Shown here: piece by piece, positions 36,121 to 44,477 of the stretch
Numbering within the stretch: position 1 is the first letter of the stretch
How the letters are laid out: every line of letters starts with the position of its first letter
NCBI GenBank assembly: GCA_020524525.2
Contig: CP129018.1
Span: forward strand, 1,616,115 to 1,680,114
DNA: 64,000 bases
DNA from: Bacillus tianshenii
Lineage (GTDB): Bacteria > Bacillota > Bacilli > Bacillales > Bacillaceae_N
Direction: 5' to 3'
Notes under the pieces: model-generated
What the model saw: the letters and a program-made list of their open reading frames with translations, nothing else
Told to the model about the DNA's origin: nothing
Databases searched by the model: none
Made by a program: the position numbers and the translations under genes

Positions 36121-36600
36121 TTAGATAAATAGGTTTACATTGCCGTCAGAAGCATCGCCTAAATACGCAGCAACACCTGCATATTCAATGCCATCCATCA
36201 TTTCTTCTTGTTGAAGACCTAACAGGTCAACAGTCATTTGACAAGCAACAAGCTTAATATCTTGTTCTTTTGCCATGTCAATTAAATCTGGAAGCGGCAT
36301 GGAATTATGTTTTTTCATAATATGCTTAATCATTTTTGGACCCATGCCTGCATAGTTCATTTTTGAAAGGCCCATTTTATCAGCACCGCGCGGCATCATT
36401 TTGCCGAACAGTTTTTCTAGGAAACCTTTCTTCACAGGAATGTGTTCCCCTTTACGGAGTGCATTTAAACCCCAGAAGGTATGAAAAATTGTAACTTCAT
36501 GATCATAGGCTGCTGCACCATTTGCAATAATGTATGCGGCCATTGCTTTATCGTATTCACCACTGAAAAGGACGATCGTTGTTTTCTTTTTCTCAGTCAA
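36121..36600 (-). CDS. DsrE/DsrF-like sulfur-trafficking protein
   Basis: 159 residues starting with TTG at 36600 (GGGGG eight bases upstream). DsrE2-type fold: IVLFSGEYDKAMAAYIIANG, VTIFHTFWGLNALRKG (about 36-51), then LVACQMTVDLLGL with the conserved Cys120. It likely exchanges persulfide sulfur with the TusA proteins at the cytosolic face. First gene of the operon, behind two regulated promoters. Confidence 0.87.
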   Translation of the reverse strand: MTEKKKTTIVLFSGEYDKAMAAYIIANGAAAYDHEVTIFHTFWGLNALRKGEHIPVKKGFLEKLFGKMMPRGADKMGLSKMNYAGMGPKMIKHIMKKHNSMPLPDLIDMAKEQDIKLVACQMTVDLLGLQQEEMMDGIEYAGVAAYLGDASDGNVNLFI

Positions 36601-36637
36601 TTCAGTGACCCCCTTTTAAATTTTTTATTTATTACGG

Positions 36638-36680
36638 TTACCTCTATGGGTATATTATAAACTTTTTTAAAAGATGTCAA
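36638..36680 (-). promoter_or_regulatory. Persulfide-operon promoter P2 with CsoR/CstR-like operator
   Basis: TTGACA (36675-36680), 17-bp spacer, TAATAT (36652-36657) on the minus strand. Overlapping the start region is the palindrome TTACCTCTATGGGTAT (36638-36653; arms TACC/GGGTA), the AT-flanked G/C-tract form bound by CsoR-family repressors. Confidence 0.6.
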
Positions 36681-36730
36681 GCGTTTTTATTTTTTTTTAA
36701 AAATGTGTGTCGCTCAACATCACGATTCTT

Positions 36731-36759
36731 ATTCTATACCCTACAAGGTATATTGTCAA
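36731..36759 (-). promoter_or_regulatory. Persulfide-operon promoter P1 with CsoR/CstR-like operator in the spacer
   Basis: TTGACA (36754-36759), 17-bp spacer, TAGAAT (36731-36736) on the minus strand. The spacer is almost entirely the palindrome TATACC-6-GGTATA (36735-36752). Its similarity to the P2 site suggests the same regulator; no csoR or cstR gene is in the window. Confidence 0.62.
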
Positions 36760-36771
36760 CATGTAATATAA

Positions 36772-36806
36772 AAAAAACTGCTGGGCATCCAATATGCCGC
36801 AGCAGC
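36772..36806 (-). terminator. Intrinsic terminator after the MFS exporter gene
   Basis: AACTGCTG...CAGCAGTT with an inner GGCAT/ATGCC stem (about 36777-36812), then T8 on the minus strand. It separates the MFS unit from promoter P1 of the persulfide operon. Confidence 0.75.
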
Positions 36807-36808
36807 AG

Positions 36809-38419
36809 TTATTTAGAGCTTGCGATTTGCTTTTTTTGCTCGTCTTGCGTTATTTCAGATTCTGATTGATTGGTAAGTCGAAGTGGAATTTCTTTTAAGA
36901 AAAGCGTTAAAATAAACGCAATGCCTAAAATGATTGTCCCAAATATGAAGCTTCCGCTAAGAGCCGTACTTAATGCCTCGCGCATCGTTTGGAGCAGTTG
37001 ATTAAACATCGGCAATGACTCAGCAGGTAGTGATTGCTGCAATTCAGCAAGCTTCTGTTGATCCATTAACACTTGAGGATCACCAATTTTCTCTATACCC
37101 CCTGCGGCTTGCAGTCCGCCTTCAGGAAGATCACCTGACATATTCGTCATCTGCCGCTGCATTAATACATTCATAACTGCACCCATAATTGAAACACCAA
37201 TCGTTCCGCCGGCTTGTCGAAAGAACTGTGCGGATGAGGTTGAAACACCTAAGTAACGGTGATCAACAGCATTTTGCACCGTAAGAGTAAAAATTGGAAA
37301 GCTAAGCCCTAGCCCTAAACCGACAAGCATTAAGCTTAACACTGCCCGGATTACAGAAGAATCCATTGTCATGAATGCCATTGATAACATACCACATGCC
37401 ATAATTAGTAAGCCCGCTAAAGCGAAAATTTTATATTTCCCTGTTTTCGTAACAAGCTGACCACCACCTGTACTTGTCAGCACCATACTAAGTGTCATAA
37501 ACATCATAACAAAACCGGTCTTTGTGGCACTGACGCTCATAACGCCCTGCAAGAAAAATGGCATATACATAACAGCACCAAACATTCCCATACCGATCAT
37601 AAAACCAGCGACATTCGAAATCGTAAAAATACTATTTTTAAATAGATGAAGCGGAATAATCGCATTTTTCGCCCGCTTTTCAATGAAAATAAATAAGCCT
37701 AGTGCGAAAGCTGACCAAACAAATAACCCGATAATGACCGGTGAACCCCATTCAAACAGATTACCTGCCCACGAAAAGGCAAGTAAAAGTGGTCCGATCG
37801 TAAGTGCAATAGTAATAGCTCCGAGAAAGTCTACCCCTTTCTCGCCTTCACCTTTAATATGTGGGAATAATTTCATAATCATCCCGAATGCTACAAATCC
37901 AAACGGTAAAAACACCCAAAAAACCCAATGCCAGTCGAAATGATCAACAATATACCCACCAAGCGTTGGACCAAATACGCTTGCAAGACCGAAAACCGAA
38001 CTAAGTAATCCTTGCCAGCGGCCGCGTTCACGCGGAGGGAATAAATCGCCGATCGCTGCAAATGAAGTCGACATAATCATTCCCGCTCCAAATCCTTGCA
38101 GTCCACGATATAAAATAAGTTGAATAATATTCACACTCGTACCACATAGTAATGAACCGATTGTGAAGATACCGATCCCTATCAATATAAATGGCTTACG
38201 TCCGTACGTATCCGAAAGCTTCCCAACTAATAACGCCGTTAAGCTTGTTGTCAGCATATAAATGGTAAATACCCAGCTAAAGTAACTCATTCCGCCAATA
38301 TCAGCAACAATCACAGGTAACGCTGTACCTACAATCGTTTGATTTAGAGCCGCAAATAACATCGCTGACATAATCGCAGTCATAATGATCACTTTCTGCC
38401 GTTGTTCTAAATGTTCCAA
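36809..38419 (-). CDS. MFS multidrug exporter, DHA2 family (EmrB/QacA type)
   Basis: 536 residues, 14 predicted TM segments, start TTG at 38419 (AAGGAGG eight bases upstream). DHA2 motifs: LNQTIVGTALPVI (TM1, motif D1), LVGKLSDTYGRKPFILIGI (motif A, about 63-81), LYRGLQGFGAGMIMSTS (motif B, about 104) and VFGPTLGGYIVDHFDWHWVF (motif C). It should expel drugs or other toxic compounds with protons. It is co-transcribed with a marR gene ending 3 bp upstream of it. Confidence 0.9.
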   Translation of the reverse strand: MEHLEQRQKVIIMTAIMSAMLFAALNQTIVGTALPVIVADIGGMSYFSWVFTIYMLTTSLTALLVGKLSDTYGRKPFILIGIGIFTIGSLLCGTSVNIIQLILYRGLQGFGAGMIMSTSFAAIGDLFPPRERGRWQGLLSSVFGLASVFGPTLGGYIVDHFDWHWVFWVFLPFGFVAFGMIMKLFPHIKGEGEKGVDFLGAITIALTIGPLLLAFSWAGNLFEWGSPVIIGLFVWSAFALGLFIFIEKRAKNAIIPLHLFKNSIFTISNVAGFMIGMGMFGAVMYMPFFLQGVMSVSATKTGFVMMFMTLSMVLTSTGGGQLVTKTGKYKIFALAGLLIMACGMLSMAFMTMDSSVIRAVLSLMLVGLGLGLSFPIFTLTVQNAVDHRYLGVSTSSAQFFRQAGGTIGVSIMGAVMNVLMQRQMTNMSGDLPEGGLQAAGGIEKIGDPQVLMDQQKLAELQQSLPAESLPMFNQLLQTMREALSTALSGSFIFGTIILGIAFILTLFLKEIPLRLTNQSESEITQDEQKKQIASSK

Positions 38420-38422
38420 CCG

Positions 38423-38854
38423 TTATTCCTCCTTTTCTTGTTGTTTGATTTTCCTGAAGACTGTAAGGGTATGTTGAATTTCATCATCTGTTAGCACATC
38501 GAAAAGATTGTACATATAGCGAAGGCGCTTCTCTTCCATTACTGCAAACAGAGCCTTTCCTTCTTCTGTAATTTCAAGCTCCACAACACGGCGGTCTTTT
38601 TCAGAACGTTCTCGTTTTACATAGCTTTTTTCTACTAATTTATCGGTTACTGATGTTGCATGGCTGTTTGATACTTGAAATGCTTTTGCTAAGTCTGAGA
38701 CTCGCTGCCTCCCACATTGCAGCTGCCGTAGAAAAATAAATTCACTGCTTGTGAAATTCTCTCCAAACAGGTCATTCACATCTTTTTTTAACTTCCGGAA
38801 CATCATCCGAAATTCTTGCTCTAATTCATAGATCATTTCTTCTCTTTTATCCAC
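38423..38854 (-). CDS. MarR-family transcriptional regulator
   Basis: 143 residues, GTG start at 38854. Winged helix with RVSDLAKAFQVSNSHATSVT (about 54-73) and wing VKRERSEKDRRVVELEITEEG (positions about 79-99), the classical MarR DxRxxxLxLT form. It probably represses itself and the exporter until a ligand binds. Confidence 0.92.
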   Translation of the reverse strand: MDKREEMIYELEQEFRMMFRKLKKDVNDLFGENFTSSEFIFLRQLQCGRQRVSDLAKAFQVSNSHATSVTDKLVEKSYVKRERSEKDRRVVELEITEEGKALFAVMEEKRLRYMYNLFDVLTDDEIQHTLTVFRKIKQQEKEE

Positions 38855-38946
38855 TAGAAAACATCTCCCTACCCGATCTATTATACTTCATTAATATTAA
38901 ACCAAGTTAACTATTAATGCAATTAAGAATAATTTTGCCTTGAATG

Positions 38947-38977
38947 ATAAAAAGCTGACGCCATAAGACGTCAGCTT
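38947..38977 (-). terminator. Intrinsic terminator after the siderophore operon
   Basis: AAGCTGACG (38952-38960) / CGTCAGCTT (38969-38977), 9-bp perfect stem, followed by TTTTATC on the minus strand. Confidence 0.82.
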
Positions 38978-38982
38978 CTACA

Positions 38983-40797
38983 TTAGACAGATGTTTTTTC
39001 AGTTTTTGCAACTATAGCAATTGGATTAGAGACACAGCCGAATTCTGAAGCATGAGGACGGTCATCGCCATCTTCATAGCCGTAATCAATCATACGGTTG
39101 CGGTTAAGACACAGCTTTGTGAAGGTTGGACGTAATAAGTCAAACAACTCAAATCGGTCTTTAAGATTAGGGAATTGCTCTTGGTAAGCTACAATCGTTT
39201 CGCGGAGCTTTAACCAAAATTGTGCTTCATCATATTCACTATGACGATGTAAGATATCTGCTAAATAGCGGAAGTGACAAACAAATAGCCCTGTGAAAAT
39301 AAACTGACACAGCCCTTCAGGTTCTTCACTTCGCAGCACATTTTTTAATTCATTTGGCACTGCGTTTAATTCTGGTAAAGGCTCGCCACTAATATTGACA
39401 TCATCCACAAAATCTTTCATCGCTAGTCTGTGCGGCTTGTTATCTTTTAAGATTAGTACTGTGTTTTGGCCATGCGGTGAAAACACTGTACCATATTGAT
39501 AGAAATAATGAAGGAGCGGTGGCAGGACAACATTGAAAAGCTTTGTTATCCACTCATCGATTGTTAAGCCTGATTGTTCAATTAATGAATGCACAAATGG
39601 CTTCTCTTCATCATCTATATATAATAAGGAAGCAAGTGTGATCGCCTCTTCTCCTTCATCAAGAAAGGAGTAAATACTTTCACGCCAAATGCAGCCAAGC
39701 ATCTCTAAATATTGATAAGGAGCACCAGTTAAATTTGCATAGTAAGGATGGTCAACATTCATACTTGCCACTTCACCCGGAAGAATTAATCTGCATTCCT
39801 CTCGCAAGAAGTCATCCTGCTCTTTTATTCCTTGGATAAATTCTGTAATTAGCGGTGCCACAACGGTGCGTTCACTAGGAAGCCCACGATATACAAGCGT
39901 GTTTAATATGCTTATCGGCAGCTTCACATGGTGCTTGTTCTTGTCATTTCGATTTACAAACGTTCGTATTGACTGCTGTGGCAAGTAGCTATCTTCTCCT
40001 TCTCCGAGCGGAACAATCAACTTATTTGCAAGCTGCTCTGGAAAGTACTGAACGATGACATTTTCCCACTGCCATTCGTGGATTGGCATAAAGAAATACT
40101 CGTCTGTTTCTAAGCCTGCGTTTGTTAACTCATTTTGAAAATGGTGATACACGTTTCCCCCGATTTCTTCCTTTATAAAGGATTTTCGCTCAACTGCCGA
40201 AACGGAATGAAATGTAGCAATTGATTGGTGAACCGCTAACCATTGCAGCTTCACTTCCTTCTTATGTTCAGGCGCATAAGAAAGATAATCGTCATAATTA
40301 AAGCCGATTCTGCCTTTGTTATATGTAATCCACGGATGACCATCCATTTCCCCTTCTAATTCTCCATAATCCATGCCGACTAATTCATCAGCACGTTTCT
40401 TTTGACGGTCTAAATGAAGGTCTGCGAGCAATGTCTGGTTATATTCTTTTATTAGATGACCTGTCGTTTCTGATGTCATACCAATGGTTGTCTGAATATC
40501 TAAGATAAATTGAATTGCATTTTTCGCTTCTTTCCATTCTCCTTGGTTAAAGCGTTGAATCGATTGCTCATCGACAAAGAAGCTGTCCATAAGACGTGGT
40601 TGCGCTTCAAATTGATAGGAAACACCACTTTTTAAGTCAAGCTGATAAACGTTCGAATTGTTTTTTTCTTCAATAACTGTTGGCTGAAGCATATCTTCAT
40701 ACATAAACTCACGAATCATTTTTGTTAGTAACTGCTGATTTACTTTCTCCCAGCGTTGCTGTGTTAACGTGTCTTTTACATTATGAATATGTTTCAT
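38983..40797 (-). CDS. NRPS-independent siderophore synthetase, IucC/RhbF-like
   Basis: 604 residues from the ATG at 40797 (AAGGAG nine bases upstream; the longer frame contains that site). IucA/IucC domain (about 120-400) with GHPWITYNKGRIGFNYDDYL, FMPIHEWQWENVI and SIRTFVNRNDKNKHHVKLPISI; FhuF-like C-terminal domain with SPHGQNTVLILKD and RLAMKDFVDDVNI. NIS synthetases adenylate a citrate carboxylate and form an amide with an amine. The KLPISI/HGQN pattern resembles the type C group that adds the second hydroxamate arm. It overlaps the upstream hydroxylase gene by 17 bp. Confidence 0.9.
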   Translation of the reverse strand: MKHIHNVKDTLTQQRWEKVNQQLLTKMIREFMYEDMLQPTVIEEKNNSNVYQLDLKSGVSYQFEAQPRLMDSFFVDEQSIQRFNQGEWKEAKNAIQFILDIQTTIGMTSETTGHLIKEYNQTLLADLHLDRQKKRADELVGMDYGELEGEMDGHPWITYNKGRIGFNYDDYLSYAPEHKKEVKLQWLAVHQSIATFHSVSAVERKSFIKEEIGGNVYHHFQNELTNAGLETDEYFFMPIHEWQWENVIVQYFPEQLANKLIVPLGEGEDSYLPQQSIRTFVNRNDKNKHHVKLPISILNTLVYRGLPSERTVVAPLITEFIQGIKEQDDFLREECRLILPGEVASMNVDHPYYANLTGAPYQYLEMLGCIWRESIYSFLDEGEEAITLASLLYIDDEEKPFVHSLIEQSGLTIDEWITKLFNVVLPPLLHYFYQYGTVFSPHGQNTVLILKDNKPHRLAMKDFVDDVNISGEPLPELNAVPNELKNVLRSEEPEGLCQFIFTGLFVCHFRYLADILHRHSEYDEAQFWLKLRETIVAYQEQFPNLKDRFELFDLLRPTFTKLCLNRNRMIDYGYEDGDDRPHASEFGCVSNPIAIVAKTEKTSV

Positions 40798-42115
40798 TTC
40801 GTACCGCTCCTTTTGCTCCAAAGTGTTGAAAGACATTCTGCTCTCGAATCGGGTAGATGTCACGGCCTGTTAATGCACGAATAATTGTTGCATTTCGGTG
40901 TGCACCAAGCCCTAAGTCAGGCGCTCCAACGCCATGGGTATGCATATCTGCGTTTTGTACAAAAATGTGATTACCCGTTACTTTCGTTAACTCGATCGTA
41001 TAGTTTTGTTTCACAATGTATCGATTTTGTTCATCGTATTGAATATGTGATGATAATTCTGATAAAAACTGTGGAAGCCTCTGTTCGTACCCTGTCGCAG
41101 CCACAACAACTTCGCTTTCATGGATAAATTCGCTACCCTGTTCATACTGCGTGCAATGTAAATGGCATCTGCCTTCACTTGCTTCAATATCCGTAACCTC
41201 TGTTTTTGCTTGCAAATGAACAGGCATCTCTACATTTCCAACCGACTGCTCATATAGTACATCATAAATATCAGCAATCGTTTCAGCACTGATTCCTTTA
41301 TATAACAGCCCTTGCTTTGGCAGTAATTCATCCTTCTTTGCTTGTGGCAGTTGATAAAAATAGTTCGTATAATCAGGTGAAAAATGTTCCAAACCGAGTT
41401 TCGAGTATTCCATCGGAAAGAAACCGTCAGAGCGTGTAAACCAATTCAGCTCATACCCATATGTAGGACGTTCATGTAATAGCTCAAGAAAGACTTCCGC
41501 AGCGCTTTGTCCTGAACCAATGACGGTGATCGAATCAGCTTGTCTGCATTGTTCCCTTCGATACAAAAACTCGGCAGAATGAAAAACATTTTCACTTGCA
41601 TGCTTTTCAAAGCACGAAGGAAGAGAAGGTGACGTTCCAACGCCTAATACAAGATGTCTCGCATAGTAATAATTGATATCTGCGTTGTCTACATCTTTCA
41701 CTTCTACTTCGTAATAACCCCCTTCACCGTCTTTCTTCCATTGAATAGAGGTAACTTGCATACCAAACTGACAGCTCGAAAGTTTCTCTGTCACCCACCG
41801 GCAATAATCATTGTATTCCCTGCGCGGAATATGGAACCGTTCTAAAAAGTAAAACTTATATAACCGCCCATGCTCATGTAAATAATTTAAGTAGCTAAAA
41901 CGATTTGTCGGGTCTGCCATTGTAACTAAATCAGCGAAAAACGGAACTTGAAGTGTTGTTCCCTCTATTAACAAGCCAGGATGCCAATTGAATTCTGTTT
42001 TCTGTTCAAAAAACAGTGCATCAACTTCTTCAATATCTTCCGTTAATGCAGCGAGCCCAAGATTAAAAGGACCAACCCCGACCCCTATCACATCAACAAT
42101 GTTCAAATGCTTCAC
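40781..42115 (-). CDS. Siderophore amine N-hydroxylase (IucD/RhbE/SidA family)
   Basis: 444 residues from the GTG at 42115 (GGTGGAG five bases upstream); the longer frame to 42187 runs back inside the acetyltransferase. FAD site VDVIGVGVGPFNLGLAAL at the N terminus, FHWHPG-like FNWHPGLLIEGTTLQVPF (about 46-63), NADPH site ITVIGSGQSAAEVFLEL (about 200-216), and a C-terminal ATGYEQRLP. It hydroxylates the side-chain amine of a diamine or amino acid before acylation. It overlaps its neighbours on both sides. Confidence 0.9.
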   Translation of the reverse strand: MKHLNIVDVIGVGVGPFNLGLAALTEDIEEVDALFFEQKTEFNWHPGLLIEGTTLQVPFFADLVTMADPTNRFSYLNYLHEHGRLYKFYFLERFHIPRREYNDYCRWVTEKLSSCQFGMQVTSIQWKKDGEGGYYEVEVKDVDNADINYYYARHLVLGVGTSPSLPSCFEKHASENVFHSAEFLYRREQCRQADSITVIGSGQSAAEVFLELLHERPTYGYELNWFTRSDGFFPMEYSKLGLEHFSPDYTNYFYQLPQAKKDELLPKQGLLYKGISAETIADIYDVLYEQSVGNVEMPVHLQAKTEVTDIEASEGRCHLHCTQYEQGSEFIHESEVVVAATGYEQRLPQFLSELSSHIQYDEQNRYIVKQNYTIELTKVTGNHIFVQNADMHTHGVGAPDLGLGAHRNATIIRALTGRDIYPIREQNVFQHFGAKGAVRNETYS

Positions 42116-42689
42116 TGTCACTCCACCTTTCGAAAAAACGTTCCCGCTCGCAAAACATAAGAAGCGCTTGTTTATCTGGTAATTCAATTTCTTTTATTCG
42201 TTTAAACCCACATTTCTCAAAGACATGAATCATTTTCTCATTTCGGATATCTGGTTCCGCGACGACTCTCTTTGTTTGCGAAGATTGAAATTGAAAGGCT
42301 ATCATTTCTCGTAACAACGGAAGAGCGTACCCTTTTCCAATAGATTCACTCGGTCCAATTAACAGGTGCACGCCTTGGTCGAACGCATCTGGCTCGTAAT
42401 ACTTGCCAACAATGTCATCCTGTACCCAGTACGCCTCCCAATAACTCATTGGGACACCGTCCAGATAACCGATATATAGCGTATGATGACGGTCAGCTAA
42501 CAATTTTTTCAAGTGGGCTTGATAGTCTGAAAACGAAAAGTTTTGCTGCCAAAATGGAATAACATGTGCTTCATGATGCCACTGATGAAGCCGCTTCACA
42601 TCTTTTTCAAATTCTACTGAGCGAAATGCAACTTCTTGATTGAGGTCACGTGCAAACACGCAATAATCAACATGCTGTTCATTGCTCAC
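42093..42689 (-). CDS. Siderophore GNAT acyltransferase (IucB/RhbD/AlcB-like)
   Basis: 198 residues, GTG start at 42689 overlapping the end of the upstream synthetase. The siderophore acetyltransferase pattern is clear: LHQWHHEAHVIPFWQQNF (about 29-46), HHTLYIGYLDGVPMSYWEAY (about 68-87), DQGVHLLIGPSESIGKGYAL (about 108-127) and RVVAEPDIRNEKMIHVFEKC (about 144-163). It acetylates, or succinylates, the N-hydroxylated amine to make the hydroxamate. Confidence 0.9.
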   Translation of the reverse strand: MSNEQHVDYCVFARDLNQEVAFRSVEFEKDVKRLHQWHHEAHVIPFWQQNFSFSDYQAHLKKLLADRHHTLYIGYLDGVPMSYWEAYWVQDDIVGKYYEPDAFDQGVHLLIGPSESIGKGYALPLLREMIAFQFQSSQTKRVVAEPDIRNEKMIHVFEKCGFKRIKEIELPDKQALLMFCERERFFERWSDSEAFEHC

Positions 42690-44475
42690 TTCCGACCAAC
42701 TCCTTTTTGTACAACGGATTTTGCACGTGCACGTATACGGATTGTGTTTCTAATGAACCAACGAGCTCATCCATATCATGAAAGCGGGTTAGAAGATTTG
42801 CTTTGCATGGAAGCACTTGTTCATGAAGCAGTGTTCTAATAAGTGTAGACGCAGAACTAGCCGGCACTACCGTATGTTCTAACCTTTCACGCAAGCACTC
42901 CAATAGGCGCTCCTCTTCAATTAATCCCCCTGCTCCAAAGGCATTCATGAGACCAAACAAGTGATTATAAAAGAAATAATAGCGTAAGCGTTCATCAGCG
43001 ATAGCATCTGAACAAACGGTATTGCTTTCAGCACTTATGCCTGGAAGAATAGCGTTGAGACTTTCATGTTTTGACTCGCAGAAATAATAGCCTTGATTAT
43101 CACGGTAATAGAAATGCTCTGGGTAACCGCCGCGCAGTTGAATGACACTATTCTGCTGATGTGCTTCAACTGCAATTCCATATGTAAAATAAAGCCATAA
43201 GATCGGATTTAGTGTTTTATCTAAATAACTGTTAAACCAAGCGAGTGAAACGTCCTCTGTGGAACGATTCTCTTCAATTGCAAGCTGTTTAATAATCTCA
43301 ACTAAACGAGAGGTACGACCGTCGATTGAATCTTGACAAAGCGCTGCTACAGGTGTTGCATTTAGCCCGCTATTCGCTTTAAATGGGTTCTCTCTTACAA
43401 TGACTTCAAAGCCTGATTCCTTTTCACCATTTACCGAAACTGTTGCATAAGCCGGATCGCAAATGACTTGGAAATTTGGATAACGCTTGTTAAGCTCTGT
43501 TCCAATTTCGCCTCGCATCAATTCCTTCACTTCAATACCACGCTTACATTCCATATATTTATTTGCACGGACAGAGTTTGTAATTTTTACATTCAATGAG
43601 AACTTCAGCATGTATTCAGCCTCAGGGTGGTAAACCGTTCTTAATGAAGACGTCGGAAAATATGCTCGGCCGAATTGACCTAAAGATTCGATTAATCCAT
43701 TTTCAATAAAAGCAGTAATTTTCGGATTTCGTTGCACATATTCTGCTTGCCAAGGATGCAGTGGTAAGATCGTATACTCATCATCCTGACAATACGTCTT
43801 CTTAAATGCGTCAGAAATAGATGGGTCACGCTTAATTTCTTCCATTAGAAGTGCTGTTGTGGACTGTGACAAAGCTGAACCCTCGTCAATAATGGACTGA
43901 TGAATTCTGAAATAATGCAGCTGAAAACGTCCTTTTAATTCTGGCGAGTACGAAGCAGCGTCCCACTCTGCAATACCCTGCCTACTCTTTGGGGTCGGGT
44001 GCATCAAATGACCAAAAATTAGTGACTGCTCGGCATCAATAAAATTCAAATCCATTCCATATAACTCGTCAGCTTCATTCAGTCGTTGACTTACATAAGA
44101 TTCAATGTTTTGACAACTTAAAATAACTCGAAGCATCAGTTCATCCTCATTCGCATCATCTCTGCCATATACAAGTTGCAGCTCTCGCATAATAAAATTT
44201 ACGACCATCAAGTAATCTAGCTCAATCAACTTTTCTTCAGCATTTTCATAATAAATCGGAAATGAAAATAAGTGACGTCCTGTTTCAGAGAGGTAGCGAA
44301 GCGGCAAATGTAGCACAATTCCTTGATGTTCAAGCTTCTTTTCTATCACCATTTCACAACTGTAAACATCATTGCCTTCAACTTCTCTTAATGTATAATC
44401 TCCGCACTCCCGTAAATAACAATTTAAAAAACTTTGCATCGTAGCTCGCTCTGCAATTTGCTTTGCATTCATCAT
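42679..44475 (-). CDS. NRPS-independent siderophore synthetase, IucA/RhbC-like
   Basis: About 598 residues; GGAGTGAAA precedes adjacent ATGs at 44475 and 44472. IucA/IucC domain with HPTPKSRQGIAEWDAASYSPE (about 160), LPLHPWQAEYV (about 249), TSSLRTVYHPEAEYMLKFSL and NVKITNSVRANKY (about 280-310); C-terminal FhuF-like domain with AHQQNSVIQLRGGYPEHFYYR. HPTPKSR and KITNSVR are the ATP- and citrate-binding motifs of this family. It probably makes the first citrate-amide bond. It follows the decarboxylase stop codon directly. Confidence 0.9.
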   Translation of the reverse strand: MMNAKQIAERATMQSFLNCYLRECGDYTLREVEGNDVYSCEMVIEKKLEHQGIVLHLPLRYLSETGRHLFSFPIYYENAEEKLIELDYLMVVNFIMRELQLVYGRDDANEDELMLRVILSCQNIESYVSQRLNEADELYGMDLNFIDAEQSLIFGHLMHPTPKSRQGIAEWDAASYSPELKGRFQLHYFRIHQSIIDEGSALSQSTTALLMEEIKRDPSISDAFKKTYCQDDEYTILPLHPWQAEYVQRNPKITAFIENGLIESLGQFGRAYFPTSSLRTVYHPEAEYMLKFSLNVKITNSVRANKYMECKRGIEVKELMRGEIGTELNKRYPNFQVICDPAYATVSVNGEKESGFEVIVRENPFKANSGLNATPVAALCQDSIDGRTSRLVEIIKQLAIEENRSTEDVSLAWFNSYLDKTLNPILWLYFTYGIAVEAHQQNSVIQLRGGYPEHFYYRDNQGYYFCESKHESLNAILPGISAESNTVCSDAIADERLRYYFFYNHLFGLMNAFGAGGLIEEERLLECLRERLEHTVVPASSASTLIRTLLHEQVLPCKANLLTRFHDMDELVGSLETQSVYVHVQNPLYKKELVGSEQ

Positions 44476-44477
44476 TT

